Shown in pieces: positions 46,465-55,036 of a stretch of 64,000 nucleotides of DNA (position 1 is the first letter of the stretch; every line of letters begins with the position of its first letter). The notes beneath the pieces are model-generated. The model searched no databases, was not told the origin of the DNA, and was given only the letters and a program-made list of their open reading frames with translations. The DNA comes from Pseudomonadota bacterium. GTDB lineage: Bacteria > Desulfobacterota > Binatia > Binatales > Binataceae. The position numbers and the translations under genes were made by a program. Location: NCBI GenBank assembly GCA_021325355.1, contig JAJPHI010000017.1, positions 23,686 to 87,685 on the forward strand, in the 5' to 3' direction.

Positions 46465-47627
46465 CGCAGCGTGCGGAAGAAGGCGCGAATATCCTCGACC
46501 AGCCGCTCGGGTTCTTCCATCGGCGCGAAATGGCCTCCCGACGGCATCACCGTCCAGCGCTTCAGATTGTAGTAGCGCTCGGCCCATCGGCGCGGCATCA
46601 GCATCACTTCCTTCAGGAACACCGCGACGCCGGTCGGCGCTTCGACCACCGGCATCCGGTCATGCGAGGGCTGCCACAGGTTATGAGCAGCCTCGTAGTA
46701 GTAGCGCGCCGAGGTCCCGTAACTCTCGGTGAACCAGTAGAGACTTAGCGTGGTGCAGAGGTCGTCCTTGCTGAAGCGCCGCTCGACGTCGCCGCCGCAA
46801 TCGCTCCAGGTTCGCCGCTTCTCGACGATCCAGGCGGCCAGCCCTGCCGGTGAATCGTTGATGGCATGGGCGATAGTCTGCGGCTTGGTGGATTGCTCGC
46901 GCATGTAGCCCGACTCGAGTTCGAGAAAATCGCGATTGCGTTGGAGCCAGCCCTCTTCGCCCGGTCCATAATCCTCAGGCGTCGGCCCGCCGCCGGTAAA
47001 GAAGCCGAGCGAGACCAGCAGGTGGACATGGATACCGATCACGCGATCGGCATACTTGTGACCCAGTTGCGCCGAAATGATCGCGCCCCAGTCGCCGCCC
47101 TCGGCCGCGAATTTCCGGTAGCCGAGCACGTCCTGCATCAGCTTTACCCAGAGATCGGCAGTGGTCCAGTAGTTAATCCCGGTTTTGTTAAGCGGCGTCG
47201 AAAAGCCGTAGCCGGGAAGGGACGGGACCACGACGTCGAAGGCGTCGTTGGGGTCGCCGCCGAAAGCCGCGGGGTCGGCAAGGGGGCGAATCACTTTATG
47301 AAGGTCCCAGAAGGTCCACGGCCAGCCGTGCGACAGGATAAGTGGCATGGGGCGCGGGCCCTTGCCCGGTTCGTGGATAAAGTGGATCGGGATGTCGTCG
47401 ATCGTGGTGCGGTAATGACTGAAGGAATTCATGGCGCGCTCGTGCGCCCGCCAGTCGTATTGCGTCCTCCAGTATTCGACCAGCTCGCGGATATAGTCGG
47501 TCTGCGCGCCGTATTCCCAGTGCGGATTCCCGAAATCGCGCGGAAAGCGCGTGCGCTTGAGGCGCTCCCGCAGGTCGTCGAGGGCGGCGTCTGGGACGGC
47601 GATCGTGAAGCGTTCCCGGTTCGTCAT
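46461..47627 (-). CDS. Epoxide hydrolase, microsomal (EHN) type
   Basis: A 388-residue alpha/beta-hydrolase. The N-terminal EHN domain (DDLRERLKRTRFPRDF...WEYGAQTDYIRELVEYWR) packs before the core. HGWPWTFWDLHKVI is the oxyanion loop, the nucleophile Asp is in AAEGGDWGAIIS and the catalytic His in SGGHFAPMEEPERLV. It should open epoxides to diols and has no signal peptide. It is convergent with rsmI (four-base overlap) and divergent from aroQ. Confidence 0.92.
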   Translation of the reverse strand: MTNRERFTIAVPDAALDDLRERLKRTRFPRDFGNPHWEYGAQTDYIRELVEYWRTQYDWRAHERAMNSFSHYRTTIDDIPIHFIHEPGKGPRPMPLILSHGWPWTFWDLHKVIRPLADPAAFGGDPNDAFDVVVPSLPGYGFSTPLNKTGINYWTTADLWVKLMQDVLGYRKFAAEGGDWGAIISAQLGHKYADRVIGIHVHLLVSLGFFTGGGPTPEDYGPGEEGWLQRNRDFLELESGYMREQSTKPQTIAHAINDSPAGLAAWIVEKRRTWSDCGGDVERRFSKDDLCTTLSLYWFTESYGTSARYYYEAAHNLWQPSHDRMPVVEAPTGVAVFLKEVMLMPRRWAERYYNLKRWTVMPSGGHFAPMEEPERLVEDIRAFFRTLR

Positions 47628-47759
47628 ATGGTCATCTCCGATAGTCGCAAGGCCGGCTTACGGCTGCCACGATAACGAGAGTCGCCGGTCCCATACAAAC
47701 CGGGGCGGCCAGGGCTGCTTGAAAGCTTAACCGGCGTCAGATTGAATCGATGGCAAGCG

Positions 47760-48266
47760 ATGGCGAACAAGACCAAGGAGGCCGCGAGCGCCCGCGAGAT
47801 TCGCCGCGAGCCGGTCGTGCTGGTGGTGCATGGCCCCAATCTGAATCTGCTCGGCGAGCGCGAGCCGGCGGTCTATGGCTCGACTACCCTGCGCGAGATT
47901 AACCATCGTCTGGTCGAGCTCGGGCGCGAGCTTGGGGTCAAGGTGAGCACCTTCCAGTCGAACAGCGAGGGTGCGATCGTTGATCGGCTGCAGGAGGCGC
48001 GTGGGCGTATCGACGCGCTGATCATCAATCCGGCGGCGTACACTCATACGAGCATCGCGATTCGCGACGCGATCGCGGCACTGGATTCCCCGACAATCGA
48101 AGTTCATCTGTCGAATGTCTACAAGCGTGAACCGTTTCGCCATCACTCGACTATCGCCGATATCGTGACCGGCCGTGTGATCGGGTTCGGCGCCGAGAGC
48201 TATGTCCTGGCGCTGCGCGCGACCGTCTCGATGGTCGCGGTGGCGGGCCGAACGGGTGTGAATTAA
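47760..48266 (+). CDS. aroQ: 3-dehydroquinate dehydratase, type II
   Basis: A 168-residue dodecameric enzyme of the shikimate pathway. Diagnostic segments are [18 protein letters not shown] with the catalytic Arg and Tyr, [31 protein letters not shown] with the catalytic His region, and [20 protein letters not shown] 47760 is used instead of the TTG 47742 of the track. There is a 19-residue N-terminal extension before the first strand. It is followed by accB and accC, a common bacterial order. Confidence 0.95.
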   Translation: MANKTKEAASAREIRREPVVLVVHGPNLNLLGEREPAVYGSTTLREINHRLVELGRELGVKVSTFQSNSEGAIVDRLQEARGRIDALIINPAAYTHTSIAIRDAIAALDSPTIEVHLSNVYKREPFRHHSTIADIVTGRVIGFGAESYVLALRATVSMVAVAGRTGVN

Positions 48267-48278
48267 AGGTCGAAACGA

Positions 48279-48821
48279 ATGCCCCAGAAGATGCGTCCTT
48301 CCAAAGCAGACCCGCCGCGCGCCCGCGACCATGGCGACAGCGCGGCGCTCCAAGAGATCAAGGCGCTGCTCACCCTGATGCGTGAGTACGAGCTGGCCGA
48401 GGTGGAGATCGACGATCGCAAGCGCAAGGTACGCCTGGTGCGGCGCGCCGACGGCTCCTTTCAGGCTGCAGCCGCGACGCCGTCAGCTCCCGCGATACCG
48501 CCGCCGACTCCGGCGCGCCACGTGCGCGCTCCTGCGGCGCGCGATTCCGGTCGCAGTGCGGCGCCTGAACTGGCGGAAAATCAGCGCCTCGTCACCAGTC
48601 CGATGGTCGGTACGTTCTATCGCGCGTCGTCCCCCAACGCCGCGGCCTTTGTCGAAGTCGGCGACTCGGTGCGCAAGGGGCAGACGTTATGCATTATCGA
48701 AGCAATGAAAATGATGAACGAGATCGAAGCCGAGATCGCCGGTCGCGTGGTGCAGATCCTGTGTGAGAACGCGCAGCCGGTCGAGTACGGGCAACCCTTG
48801 CTGGTACTCGAGGTGAGCTGA
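48279..48821 (+). CDS. accB: Biotin carboxyl carrier protein of acetyl-CoA carboxylase
   Basis: A 180-residue protein. The N-terminal helix-rich region is followed by a Pro/Ala linker (residues about 65-95) and the biotinyl domain, with the target lysine in [12 protein letters not shown] (Lys144). [13 protein letters not shown] is the preceding strand and thumb. It delivers carboxybiotin between AccC and the carboxyltransferase, whose genes are not in this window. It lies 12 bases after aroQ and 62 bases before accC. Confidence 0.95.
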   Translation: MPQKMRPSKADPPRARDHGDSAALQEIKALLTLMREYELAEVEIDDRKRKVRLVRRADGSFQAAAATPSAPAIPPPTPARHVRAPAARDSGRSAAPELAENQRLVTSPMVGTFYRASSPNAAAFVEVGDSVRKGQTLCIIEAMKMMNEIEAEIAGRVVQILCENAQPVEYGQPLLVLEVS

Positions 48822-48850
48822 GCGCGAGGCAGTGGTGGGGCGGACAGCAA

Positions 48851-48866
48851 CCTCACGAGGGTGAGG
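48851..48866 (+). other. Short stem-loop between accB and accC
   Basis: CCTCAC (48851-48856), loop GAGG and GTGAGG (48861-48866), flanked by CAA and TTG that extend the stem past one bulge. It lies in the accB-accC spacer just before the GGGAG ribosome site of accC. It may tune the AccB to AccC protein ratio; that is a guess. Confidence 0.3.
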
Positions 48867-48883
48867 GTTGGGAGAATCGAGCG

Positions 48884-50266
48884 ATGTTCAAAAAACTCTT
48901 GATCGCTAACCGCGGGACGATTGCGATCCGCATCATTCGCGCCTGCCGCGAACTCGGTATCAAAACGATCGCGGTCTATTCGACCGCCGACCGCGACGCG
49001 CTGCACGTGCAGATGGCCGACGAGGCGGTATGTATCGGGCCGGCGGCGGCCGAGGATAGCTACCTGAGTATCCCCGCGATCATGAGCGCGGTGCTGACTT
49101 ACGGCGCGGACGCCGTGCATCCGGGCTACGGGTTCCTTTCGGAGAACGGCGATTTCGCCGAGGCCTGTCGCCGTTCGAACGTGAACTTTGTCGGTCCGCG
49201 GGCGCGTCATATTCGTCTGATGGGCGACAAGCCGCGCGCGCGGCGCATCATGAAACGCGCCGGCGTGCCGATCCTGCCGGGCAGCGAAGGGACCGGTGTG
49301 ACCGAACTGCGCGACGCTCTCAATGACGGCGCGCGGCTCGGCTACCCGGTGCTCATCAAGGCCGCGGCGGGCGGTGGCGGCAAAGGGATGCGGATCGCAA
49401 CCAGCGAAGCTGATCTGCGGAAACTCTTTCCGCTGGCCCAGGCCGAGAGTATGGCGGCCTTCGGCTCGCGCACCATGTACCTCGAGAAGTATCTCCAGGA
49501 GGCGCGTCACGTCGAGTTTCAGATCGTTGCCGACAATAATCGTAAGGCGCTCCATCTCGGCGAGCGCGACTGTTCGCTCCAGCGGCGCCATCAAAAGGTG
49601 CTCGAAGAGGCCCCCTGCCCGGTCATGACCCCGCGTCTGCGCGCCCGGATGGGCAAGGCGGCGGTCCGCGCGGCCGAGGTGGTCGGCTATGCCAACGTCG
49701 GCACGGTCGAGTTTCTGCTCGCGCCCGACGGCGAGTTCTACTTCATCGAGATGAACACGCGGATCCAGGTCGAGCATGGGGTGACCGAGATGGTCACCGG
49801 CACGGACCTCGTCCGCGAGAGTATCCTGATTGCTGCCGGCGCGCCGCTGTCGCTGCGCCAGCGCGAGGTCGAATTCGACGGCGCCGCGATCGAATTTCGC
49901 GTCTATGCGGAGGACCCGGAAACCGGTCTGCCGTCGCCGGGGATCGTTGCGAACCATCATGCGCCGGGTGGACTCGGCGTGCGCGTCGAGACTGCGCTCT
50001 ACGACGGCTACCGCGTGCCGGTGCATTACGATCCGCTGATCGCCAAGCTTATCGTTCACGCGAGCGACCGTCGCGCCGCGATAAATCGCGCCAAGGCGGC
50101 GCTCCACGAGTACGTGATCCAGGGAATTAAGACCAATATCCCGCTCCACCTGCGGATCCTCGAGGACGAGGACTTCGTGCAGGGACGCTTCTCGACCAAC
50201 TTCCTGAAGCGTTTCGAGCGCCGTCCCGAGCCGGCTCCGGAAGCGCGTTTGGCGAAGGCGTCCTGA
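48884..50266 (+). CDS. accC: Biotin carboxylase subunit of acetyl-CoA carboxylase
   Basis: A 460-residue ATP-grasp enzyme that carboxylates biotin on AccB. Diagnostic parts are KLLIANRGTIAIRIIRACRELGI, HPGYGFLSENGDFAEAC, the Gly loop KAAAGGGGKGMRIA, ERDCSLQRRHQKVLEEAP and FIEMNTRIQVEHGVTEMVTG. In the last one the usual EHPVTE is EHGVTE, an uncommon Pro to Gly change near the active-site loop. A GGGAG ribosome site lies 10 bases before the ATG. Confidence 0.95.
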   Translation: MFKKLLIANRGTIAIRIIRACRELGIKTIAVYSTADRDALHVQMADEAVCIGPAAAEDSYLSIPAIMSAVLTYGADAVHPGYGFLSENGDFAEACRRSNVNFVGPRARHIRLMGDKPRARRIMKRAGVPILPGSEGTGVTELRDALNDGARLGYPVLIKAAAGGGGKGMRIATSEADLRKLFPLAQAESMAAFGSRTMYLEKYLQEARHVEFQIVADNNRKALHLGERDCSLQRRHQKVLEEAPCPVMTPRLRARMGKAAVRAAEVVGYANVGTVEFLLAPDGEFYFIEMNTRIQVEHGVTEMVTGTDLVRESILIAAGAPLSLRQREVEFDGAAIEFRVYAEDPETGLPSPGIVANHHAPGGLGVRVETALYDGYRVPVHYDPLIAKLIVHASDRRAAINRAKAALHEYVIQGIKTNIPLHLRILEDEDFVQGRFSTNFLKRFERRPEPAPEARLAKAS

Positions 50267-50280
50267 TCGTTCTGAAATTG

Positions 50281-51381
50281 ATGAAATCGTTGAAGTTATA
50301 TCGCCGCTTGCTCCTGCTGACGGTCGCCGCCACCGGGTTGGCCGCGACGCCCCCGGGGGTTCTTGCGCAAGGCGCCGGCAACCTCAGCAACCCGTTGCAG
50401 GGTGGTTTTTCCTCGTCGACCGCCAGTGGGCTCTCGGACCTGACGGGCGGGACGTCCGGCGGCGTGCCGACCGCCAAAGTGGGCAACGCGACGTACGATT
50501 TCGGCAGCGTCTTTCAGGGCACCAAGGTCAGGCATACGTTTCGGATCGACAACGCTGGACCGGGTTCACTGACTATCGGCGCGGTGCAGACGTCGTGCGG
50601 ATGCACGGTTGCGGCGCCGACCAGAACGGTGGTGCCGGCCGGCTCCTATTCGGAGATTACCGCGACCTTCGACACCAGCGCCGACAAGGGGCCGGCGGAG
50701 CGCGATATCACGGTCGCGACCAACGACCCCCACCACCAACAGCTCGTCCTCAAAATCAAGGGCGACGTCAAGGTCAAGGTCGATGCCAATCCGTCGCCGC
50801 TGGTCTTCGACAAGGTCAGACATGGAAGCGCAAATACGCGGACGGTGATGCTGACCGACATGGTGTCGCATGATTTCCGGATTGTGTCGATCAAGAACAC
50901 GAATCCGAATCTGAAGGTTGCTGAGCAGCCGCGAACTGACGGCAAGCCGGGCGCACAACTCACGGTTACGCTGATGCCGACCGCTCCGGCCGAGCCGTTC
51001 AGCGATGATATCCAGGTCGCGACCAATCTGGGTCCGGTCGAAATCCCGGTCTCGGGCTCGGTGGTGGGCGATCTCAATGTCGCGCCAGCGCAGGTCTCGT
51101 TCGGGATAGTGCAGCCGCATGCCGGAGCGGTGCGTTATGCGCGCTTGACCAACAGCGGTCCCCGGCCGATCAAAGTGGTCGGGGTTTCGACCAACAATCT
51201 GGGCGTGTCGGCGCGGGTCGATCCGATAACGCCGGGCCGGGAGTACAAGCTAACGCTGCAACTGGAGCCCAACTCACCCGACGGCACGCTGCGCGGCGCA
51301 GTCGCGATCAAGACTGACGACCCGTCACAGCCCACCCTCCAGGTCCCCTTCTACGGGATCGTCGGCGCGTTCAACGGCTAA
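50281..51381 (+). CDS. Secreted DUF1573 protein with repeated Ig-like (ASH-type) domains
   Basis: A 366-residue protein with a signal peptide (residues 1-30, ending VLAQ-GA). The first DUF1573 domain has TYDFGSVFQGTKVRHTFRIDNAGPGSLTI and the signature TSCGCTVAAP. Two further Ig-like segments follow, beginning near FDKVRHGSANTRTVML and VSFGIVQPHAGAVRYARL. The track starts at a TTG; ATG 50281 is the next codon. These domains bind other proteins or polysaccharides outside the cytoplasm in other bacteria. It is 14 bases after accC but probably unrelated to it. Confidence 0.85.
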   Translation: MKSLKLYRRLLLLTVAATGLAATPPGVLAQGAGNLSNPLQGGFSSSTASGLSDLTGGTSGGVPTAKVGNATYDFGSVFQGTKVRHTFRIDNAGPGSLTIGAVQTSCGCTVAAPTRTVVPAGSYSEITATFDTSADKGPAERDITVATNDPHHQQLVLKIKGDVKVKVDANPSPLVFDKVRHGSANTRTVMLTDMVSHDFRIVSIKNTNPNLKVAEQPRTDGKPGAQLTVTLMPTAPAEPFSDDIQVATNLGPVEIPVSGSVVGDLNVAPAQVSFGIVQPHAGAVRYARLTNSGPRPIKVVGVSTNNLGVSARVDPITPGREYKLTLQLEPNSPDGTLRGAVAIKTDDPSQPTLQVPFYGIVGAFNG

Positions 51382-51437
51382 GGAGCTAAATCCGACCGGC
51401 GACCACCATCGCCGATCGGATCGGGCCGGCGACTCCT

Positions 51438-52142
51438 CTAGACGGCGGGCGAAGCGCTGGCCGAGGGCGAAGCGGAGGCGCTGGGTGAAGCCGACGCACT
51501 GGCCGAAGCCGAGGGCGATGAGCTGGGTGAGGCTGACGGCGAGGCGCTGGGCGACGGCACCGTCGCAACCTTCTCAATCGAGCCGGTCAGCGTTACCTGC
51601 GAAGTCCCGCTGGCGCCGCTCTGGCTGGCGTTCATCGCGCCGGTTCCGCCGCTGCTGCTCGAATAGCGGCCGGTCCCACCGTTGACGATGTAGGTGCCGG
51701 CGAACGTATCGACCGGCGTGGTCGTATCCGAGGTGGGGCACACTTCGCCCGCGATACTCAGGGTGACCCCGTTCTTCCCATTCTTCGACGTCAGCGTGCC
51801 GCTGCCGATCGCCGGATTGCACGATACGCCGGTTGCGGCGGTGACGTCCTCGAGGATGGAGTACGTGAGACTGCCGCCGTGAAAGCCTTGATTGGCCGCG
51901 ACGGTATCGGTCCCCGTCAGACAATCACAGGTGTCGCCGCCCGCGCACGTCAGAGCACCACAGGTAGCAGTATCGACCGTTAAGGTCCCGTTGCCGATTC
52001 CTGCAACGTCGAGCGCGCGTGGCGCCGTCGTCTGACTCGCCGCTGCCGCTGCCTGAACGGGATCCGTGGGCGGCTTCAGCAACACCAGGGCGCCCATGAG
52101 AACACCGACCGATCCGATCGCAATCCACCGTTTGCCATCCAT
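51438..52142 (-). CDS. Secreted Cys-containing protein with Ser/Pro/Ala repeat tail
   Basis: A 234-residue protein. The signal peptide is residues 1-31 (IAIGSVGVLMGALVLL...VQAAA). The central domain of about 150 residues has six Cys (TCGALTCAGGDTCDC, VSCN, EVCP), is Gly/Thr-rich and beta-like, and contains FAGTYIVNGGTGRYSSSSGGTG, a pattern like allene-oxide-cyclase-type barrels in secreted bacterial proteins. The tail is about 38 residues of SPSAS units. AGGAGC precedes the ATG. The leader has a perfect inverted repeat. I know no characterised homologue. Confidence 0.75.
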   Translation of the reverse strand: MDGKRWIAIGSVGVLMGALVLLKPPTDPVQAAAAASQTTAPRALDVAGIGNGTLTVDTATCGALTCAGGDTCDCLTGTDTVAANQGFHGGSLTYSILEDVTAATGVSCNPAIGSGTLTSKNGKNGVTLSIAGEVCPTSDTTTPVDTFAGTYIVNGGTGRYSSSSGGTGAMNASQSGASGTSQVTLTGSIEKVATVPSPSASPSASPSSSPSASASASASPSASASPSASASPAV

Positions 52143-52170
52143 AACCTACCTGCTCCTTTCGCGATTCCTT

Positions 52171-52190
52171 CGATGAGCGGATGCTCATCG
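52171..52190 (-). promoter_or_regulatory. Perfect inverted repeat in the leader of the repeat-tail protein gene
   Basis: CGATGAGC GGAT GCTCATCG: 8-bp arms and a 4-base loop, 28 bases before the ATG at 52142. It could be a transcription factor operator or an mRNA hairpin close to the ribosome site. An AT-rich block (AATTAATTACGAAAATATTGACC, about 52238) further upstream is a likely promoter region. Confidence 0.55.
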
Positions 52191-52381
52191 GCCGTTGACG
52201 GCGGGAGTCAGGCTGGCAAGGGGCCGTTGGAGGGGCAAATTAATTACGAAAATATTGACCCGAAGAATCAGGCGTTCCGGGACAGAGAAGCAAAACTCGG
52301 CACGTAGCTCGCAACGGCGATATCCAAAGCCGATGACAGAGCGCTAAACTGAAGGCGACCTCTTGTTTGTCTGAGCCGACG

Positions 52382-53284
52382 ATGTCGCGACTGGCCAAGC
52401 TTAACCCCTTCACATATCTCAGGCGGGGCCTGATCCGTCTCGCGATCAAACTCCTGACCAAACCGCTCGGGCGCTACACGCTGACCATCCCCAACGATCT
52501 TGCGGCTTTGAAGCGGGCATTGCGCAAGGGTGACGTCATCCTGATCGAGGGGAACGAACGTATCAGCGAATGTATCAAGTATCTAACCCAAAGCTCGTGG
52601 TCGCACTCGTGCTTATATGTCGGCGACGAGCCCCTGCGTCGCGACCCGGCGCTGCGCGAAGAGCTGATCGGGAGGTTTGGCGAGGAGGCGAACTGGTTGC
52701 TGGTCGAGGCACTGGTCGAAAGTGGGGTGGTGCTGACGCCGGTCGCCAAGTACGCGAACTTCAATCTGCGTCTCTGTCGTCCGCATGGTCTGACCCATGC
52801 GGATCAGCGCGAAGTGGTCAACTATGCCCTGGCCCAGGTCGGACGACGCTACGATTTTCGCAATGTCTTCGACCTGATGCGTTATTTCTTACCGGTGCAT
52901 CTGGTGCCGGCGCGATTTCGCCGCCACGCGCTGCACTTCGGCAGCGGCGATCCGACGCGGGTTATCTGTTCGAGCATGATTGCGGAATGTTTCATGCGCG
53001 TGCGATTTCCGGTGGTGCCGCGCTACGAGCCGTTTCCGGAGGGCTTCGCGCCGGTGCGAAAGATCGCCGGGTTGCTCGATCGCTTTTCGCGCCGCATGAA
53101 CGTGGTGCCGGGGCTTTTACGATCGGTTTCCCCCACCCTGATCACGCCGCGCGACTTTGATCTTTCACCATACTTCGCGATCGTGAAGTACAACGTCATC
53201 GAAAACTCACGTTTTGATTATCAAAAGCTGCTTTGGGCCGAAGAGGAGGCCGTGCCGGCAGAGACGCTCGAAAAATCCGCCTGA
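52382..53284 (+). CDS. YiiX/YebB-like permuted papain-fold hydrolase
   Basis: A 300-residue protein of the circularly permuted NlpC/P60 group. KRALRKGDVILIEGNERISECIKYLTQSSWSHSCLYVGD holds the catalytic His (SHS), and TRVICSSMIAECFMRV holds the Cys nucleophile. LVEALVESGVVLTPV and REVVNYALAQVGRRYDFRN are other family strands. It should cut an amide or acyl bond, in peptidoglycan or lipid. There is no clear signal peptide, but the start is basic and hydrophobic (RRGLIRLAIKLL). ATG 52382 is used instead of the TTG at 52367. Confidence 0.85.
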   Translation: MSRLAKLNPFTYLRRGLIRLAIKLLTKPLGRYTLTIPNDLAALKRALRKGDVILIEGNERISECIKYLTQSSWSHSCLYVGDEPLRRDPALREELIGRFGEEANWLLVEALVESGVVLTPVAKYANFNLRLCRPHGLTHADQREVVNYALAQVGRRYDFRNVFDLMRYFLPVHLVPARFRRHALHFGSGDPTRVICSSMIAECFMRVRFPVVPRYEPFPEGFAPVRKIAGLLDRFSRRMNVVPGLLRSVSPTLITPRDFDLSPYFAIVKYNVIENSRFDYQKLLWAEEEAVPAETLEKSA

Positions 53285-53356
53285 GGCATCGCGGCAACGC
53301 CGCCGCCGACTTGCCGTTGCGCGCGATCGTTGCGATAACAGAACGGTCAACGCGAG

Positions 53357-53653
53357 GTGCGCTTTTTGACCAAGAACGAAGAAAAAACCGGCAATCGCCA
53401 GGAATCGTTGGAGAAGACGATCGCCAAGATCCTCCATCGCTACTGCAATTTCGGCTGGGCCAATTACTATATTCCGGGCGAGAAGTTTCCGAGCCTGATC
53501 GAGGAATTGGTAGCGGTGGCGGGAGCCGGTCCTGAGGTCGGTCTGCACGAGATCGTCGAGTTCTTTCTGCGCACGCAGCAGATGGTCTCGGCGCAGGACC
53601 GCGCGTCCAGGCTCCTCGACGAGTTCCTGGTGCAACGTAAATCCGCGCGTTAG
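53357..53653 (+). CDS. Small conserved-looking protein, unknown
   Basis: A 98-residue soluble helical protein starting at GTG 53357 (or TTG 53366). KTIAKILHRYCNFGWANYYIPGEKFPSLIEELV and GLHEIVEFFLRTQQMVSAQDRASRLLDEFL give an ordered, non-random composition with normal codon use. It lies between the YiiX-like hydrolase and the nitroreductase (12 bases before the latter). I recognise no family or motif. Confidence 0.65.
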   Translation: MRFLTKNEEKTGNRQESLEKTIAKILHRYCNFGWANYYIPGEKFPSLIEELVAVAGAGPEVGLHEIVEFFLRTQQMVSAQDRASRLLDEFLVQRKSAR

Positions 53654-53665
53654 GCAAAGCGGCCG

Positions 53666-54181
53666 ATGGACACGCTCACGGCAATCCGGGAACGCAAGGT
53701 ATTGCGGAGTTTTGCGCCGCGCCCGGTCGACCCTGCGCTGTTGCGGCAAATCGTCGATGCCGGCCGGCATGCGATGAGCGCGCGCAACCGCCAACCCTGG
53801 CAATTCATCGTGATTCGCGACGCCGAGCGCCTGCGCACAATCGGCGCGCTCTGCACCACCGGGAAGTTCGTCAGCGACGCGCCCTCGGCGATAGTCGTGC
53901 TTAAGGACACGACCAACACCCGCTGGGCGGACATTGATTGCGCGCAGGCGGTGCAAAACATGGCGACCGCGGCGTGGAGCCTGGGGCTGGGGACCTGCTG
54001 GGTCGGCAACTTTGACGGCGCGCAAATCGCCCAGCTACTGGAGGTGCCGGAGGGCTGGGCCGTCTTTACGATCCTGCCGTTCGGTTATCCCGATAGTTCG
54101 CATCCGCCCGAGGCGCGGCCGCTGAAGCCGCGCGCCGAAGTCGTCCATTTCGAGCGCTACGGGGAAAAGCGGGAAAGCTGA
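53666..54181 (+). CDS. Nitroreductase family protein
   Basis: A 171-residue FMN-dependent oxidoreductase of the minimal nitroreductase type. The start MDTLTAIRERKVLRSFAPRPV is followed by the FMN phosphate motif SARNRQPWQFIVI, and the second FMN part AAWSLGLGTCWVGNF precedes the C-terminal FGYPDSSHPP. It is shorter than NfsB-type enzymes, lacking the long helix F region. It forms a homodimer in relatives. The substrate is unknown. Confidence 0.9.
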   Translation: MDTLTAIRERKVLRSFAPRPVDPALLRQIVDAGRHAMSARNRQPWQFIVIRDAERLRTIGALCTTGKFVSDAPSAIVVLKDTTNTRWADIDCAQAVQNMATAAWSLGLGTCWVGNFDGAQIAQLLEVPEGWAVFTILPFGYPDSSHPPEARPLKPRAEVVHFERYGEKRES

Positions 54182-54216
54182 AGCGCAACGCGGCGTAATC
54201 CGCGCGCGCCGCAGGC

Positions 54217-55005
54217 TCAGATTACGACCCGACGGCGCCGGTGAATCTCGAGCGCGTGGCGGCCGCGACTTTGCCGCAATCTGACCGGTGCGCCAAAGGC
54301 TCGCGACAAGGCCTTTCCCGTCAGCACCGCCGCTTTCGGGCCGGCGGCGAGCACGCGACCCTCGCGCAAGAGGAGGACGTGCGAGAACGCCGCGGTTATC
54401 TCTTCGACATGATGGGTAACGAGGACCAGCGTCGGCGCGCCGCGGCGGCGTGCCAGGCGATTGAGGAACTCGAGAAAGCTCTCCCGCGCAACCGGGTCGA
54501 GGCCGGCGCACGGCTCGTCGAGGATCAGCAATTCCGGCCGGGTCATCAGGGCGCGGCCGATAAGCACCCGCTGGCGTTCGCCTTGGGAAAGCACCCGCCA
54601 GGGACGATCGCGGATAACCTCGGCTTCGACCTGCCGGAGGATCTTAAGGGCTTGCGCGCGTTCCTCCGCACTCACTTCGCCCCACATCCCGATCATCGCA
54701 TGGCGCCCGCTGACGATAGCTTCGAGCGCGTTCTCGTGGCCCGCCATCAATTGGTTGATGCTCGAGCTGACGATGCCGACGCGTTTGCGCAATTCGCGCC
54801 AATCCGCGCTGCCGTAGGTCTCGCCGAGGACGGCGATCGAGCCCGCGGTCAGCGGCATATAGCCGGTCAGGGTGCTGAGCAGCGAGGTCTTGCCGGAACC
54901 GTTGGCGCCCAGAATGACCCAGTGCTCGCCGCGCCGCACGGTCCACTCGATACCGTCGAGGACCACAGCCTCGCGCTCGACGCGGAGCCCGCGGATGTCG
55001 ATCAC
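54217..55005 (-). CDS. ABC transporter ATP-binding protein, ModF/YlmA-like
   Basis: A 262-residue single ATPase domain. Walker A GANGSGKTS, Q-loop region VGIVSSSINQ, signature LSQGERQRVLIGRAL, Walker B ELLILDEPCAGLDP and H-loop LVTHHVEEI are all intact. There is no permease or binding protein nearby. This form (ABC-only, with the SSSINQ pattern) is seen in molybdenum or iron related ModF-like proteins. The only in-frame start after the hydrolase stop is GTG 55005; the track's 55215 lies inside the hydrolase gene. It is third in the priA-hydrolase-ABC run. Confidence 0.88.
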   Translation of the reverse strand: MIDIRGLRVEREAVVLDGIEWTVRRGEHWVILGANGSGKTSLLSTLTGYMPLTAGSIAVLGETYGSADWRELRKRVGIVSSSINQLMAGHENALEAIVSGRHAMIGMWGEVSAEERAQALKILRQVEAEVIRDRPWRVLSQGERQRVLIGRALMTRPELLILDEPCAGLDPVARESFLEFLNRLARRRGAPTLVLVTHHVEEITAAFSHVLLLREGRVLAAGPKAAVLTGKALSRAFGAPVRLRQSRGRHALEIHRRRRVVI

Positions 55006-55036
55006 CGGCCGGGAGCGCCGGGAGCTGCGCGGTGAG

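Noticed and set aside
51438-51560. Short repeats near the 3' end of the repeat-tail gene, considered as a CRISPR-like or satellite array
   Set aside because: The units are degenerate and in frame with SPSAS coding. There are no spacers of constant length.
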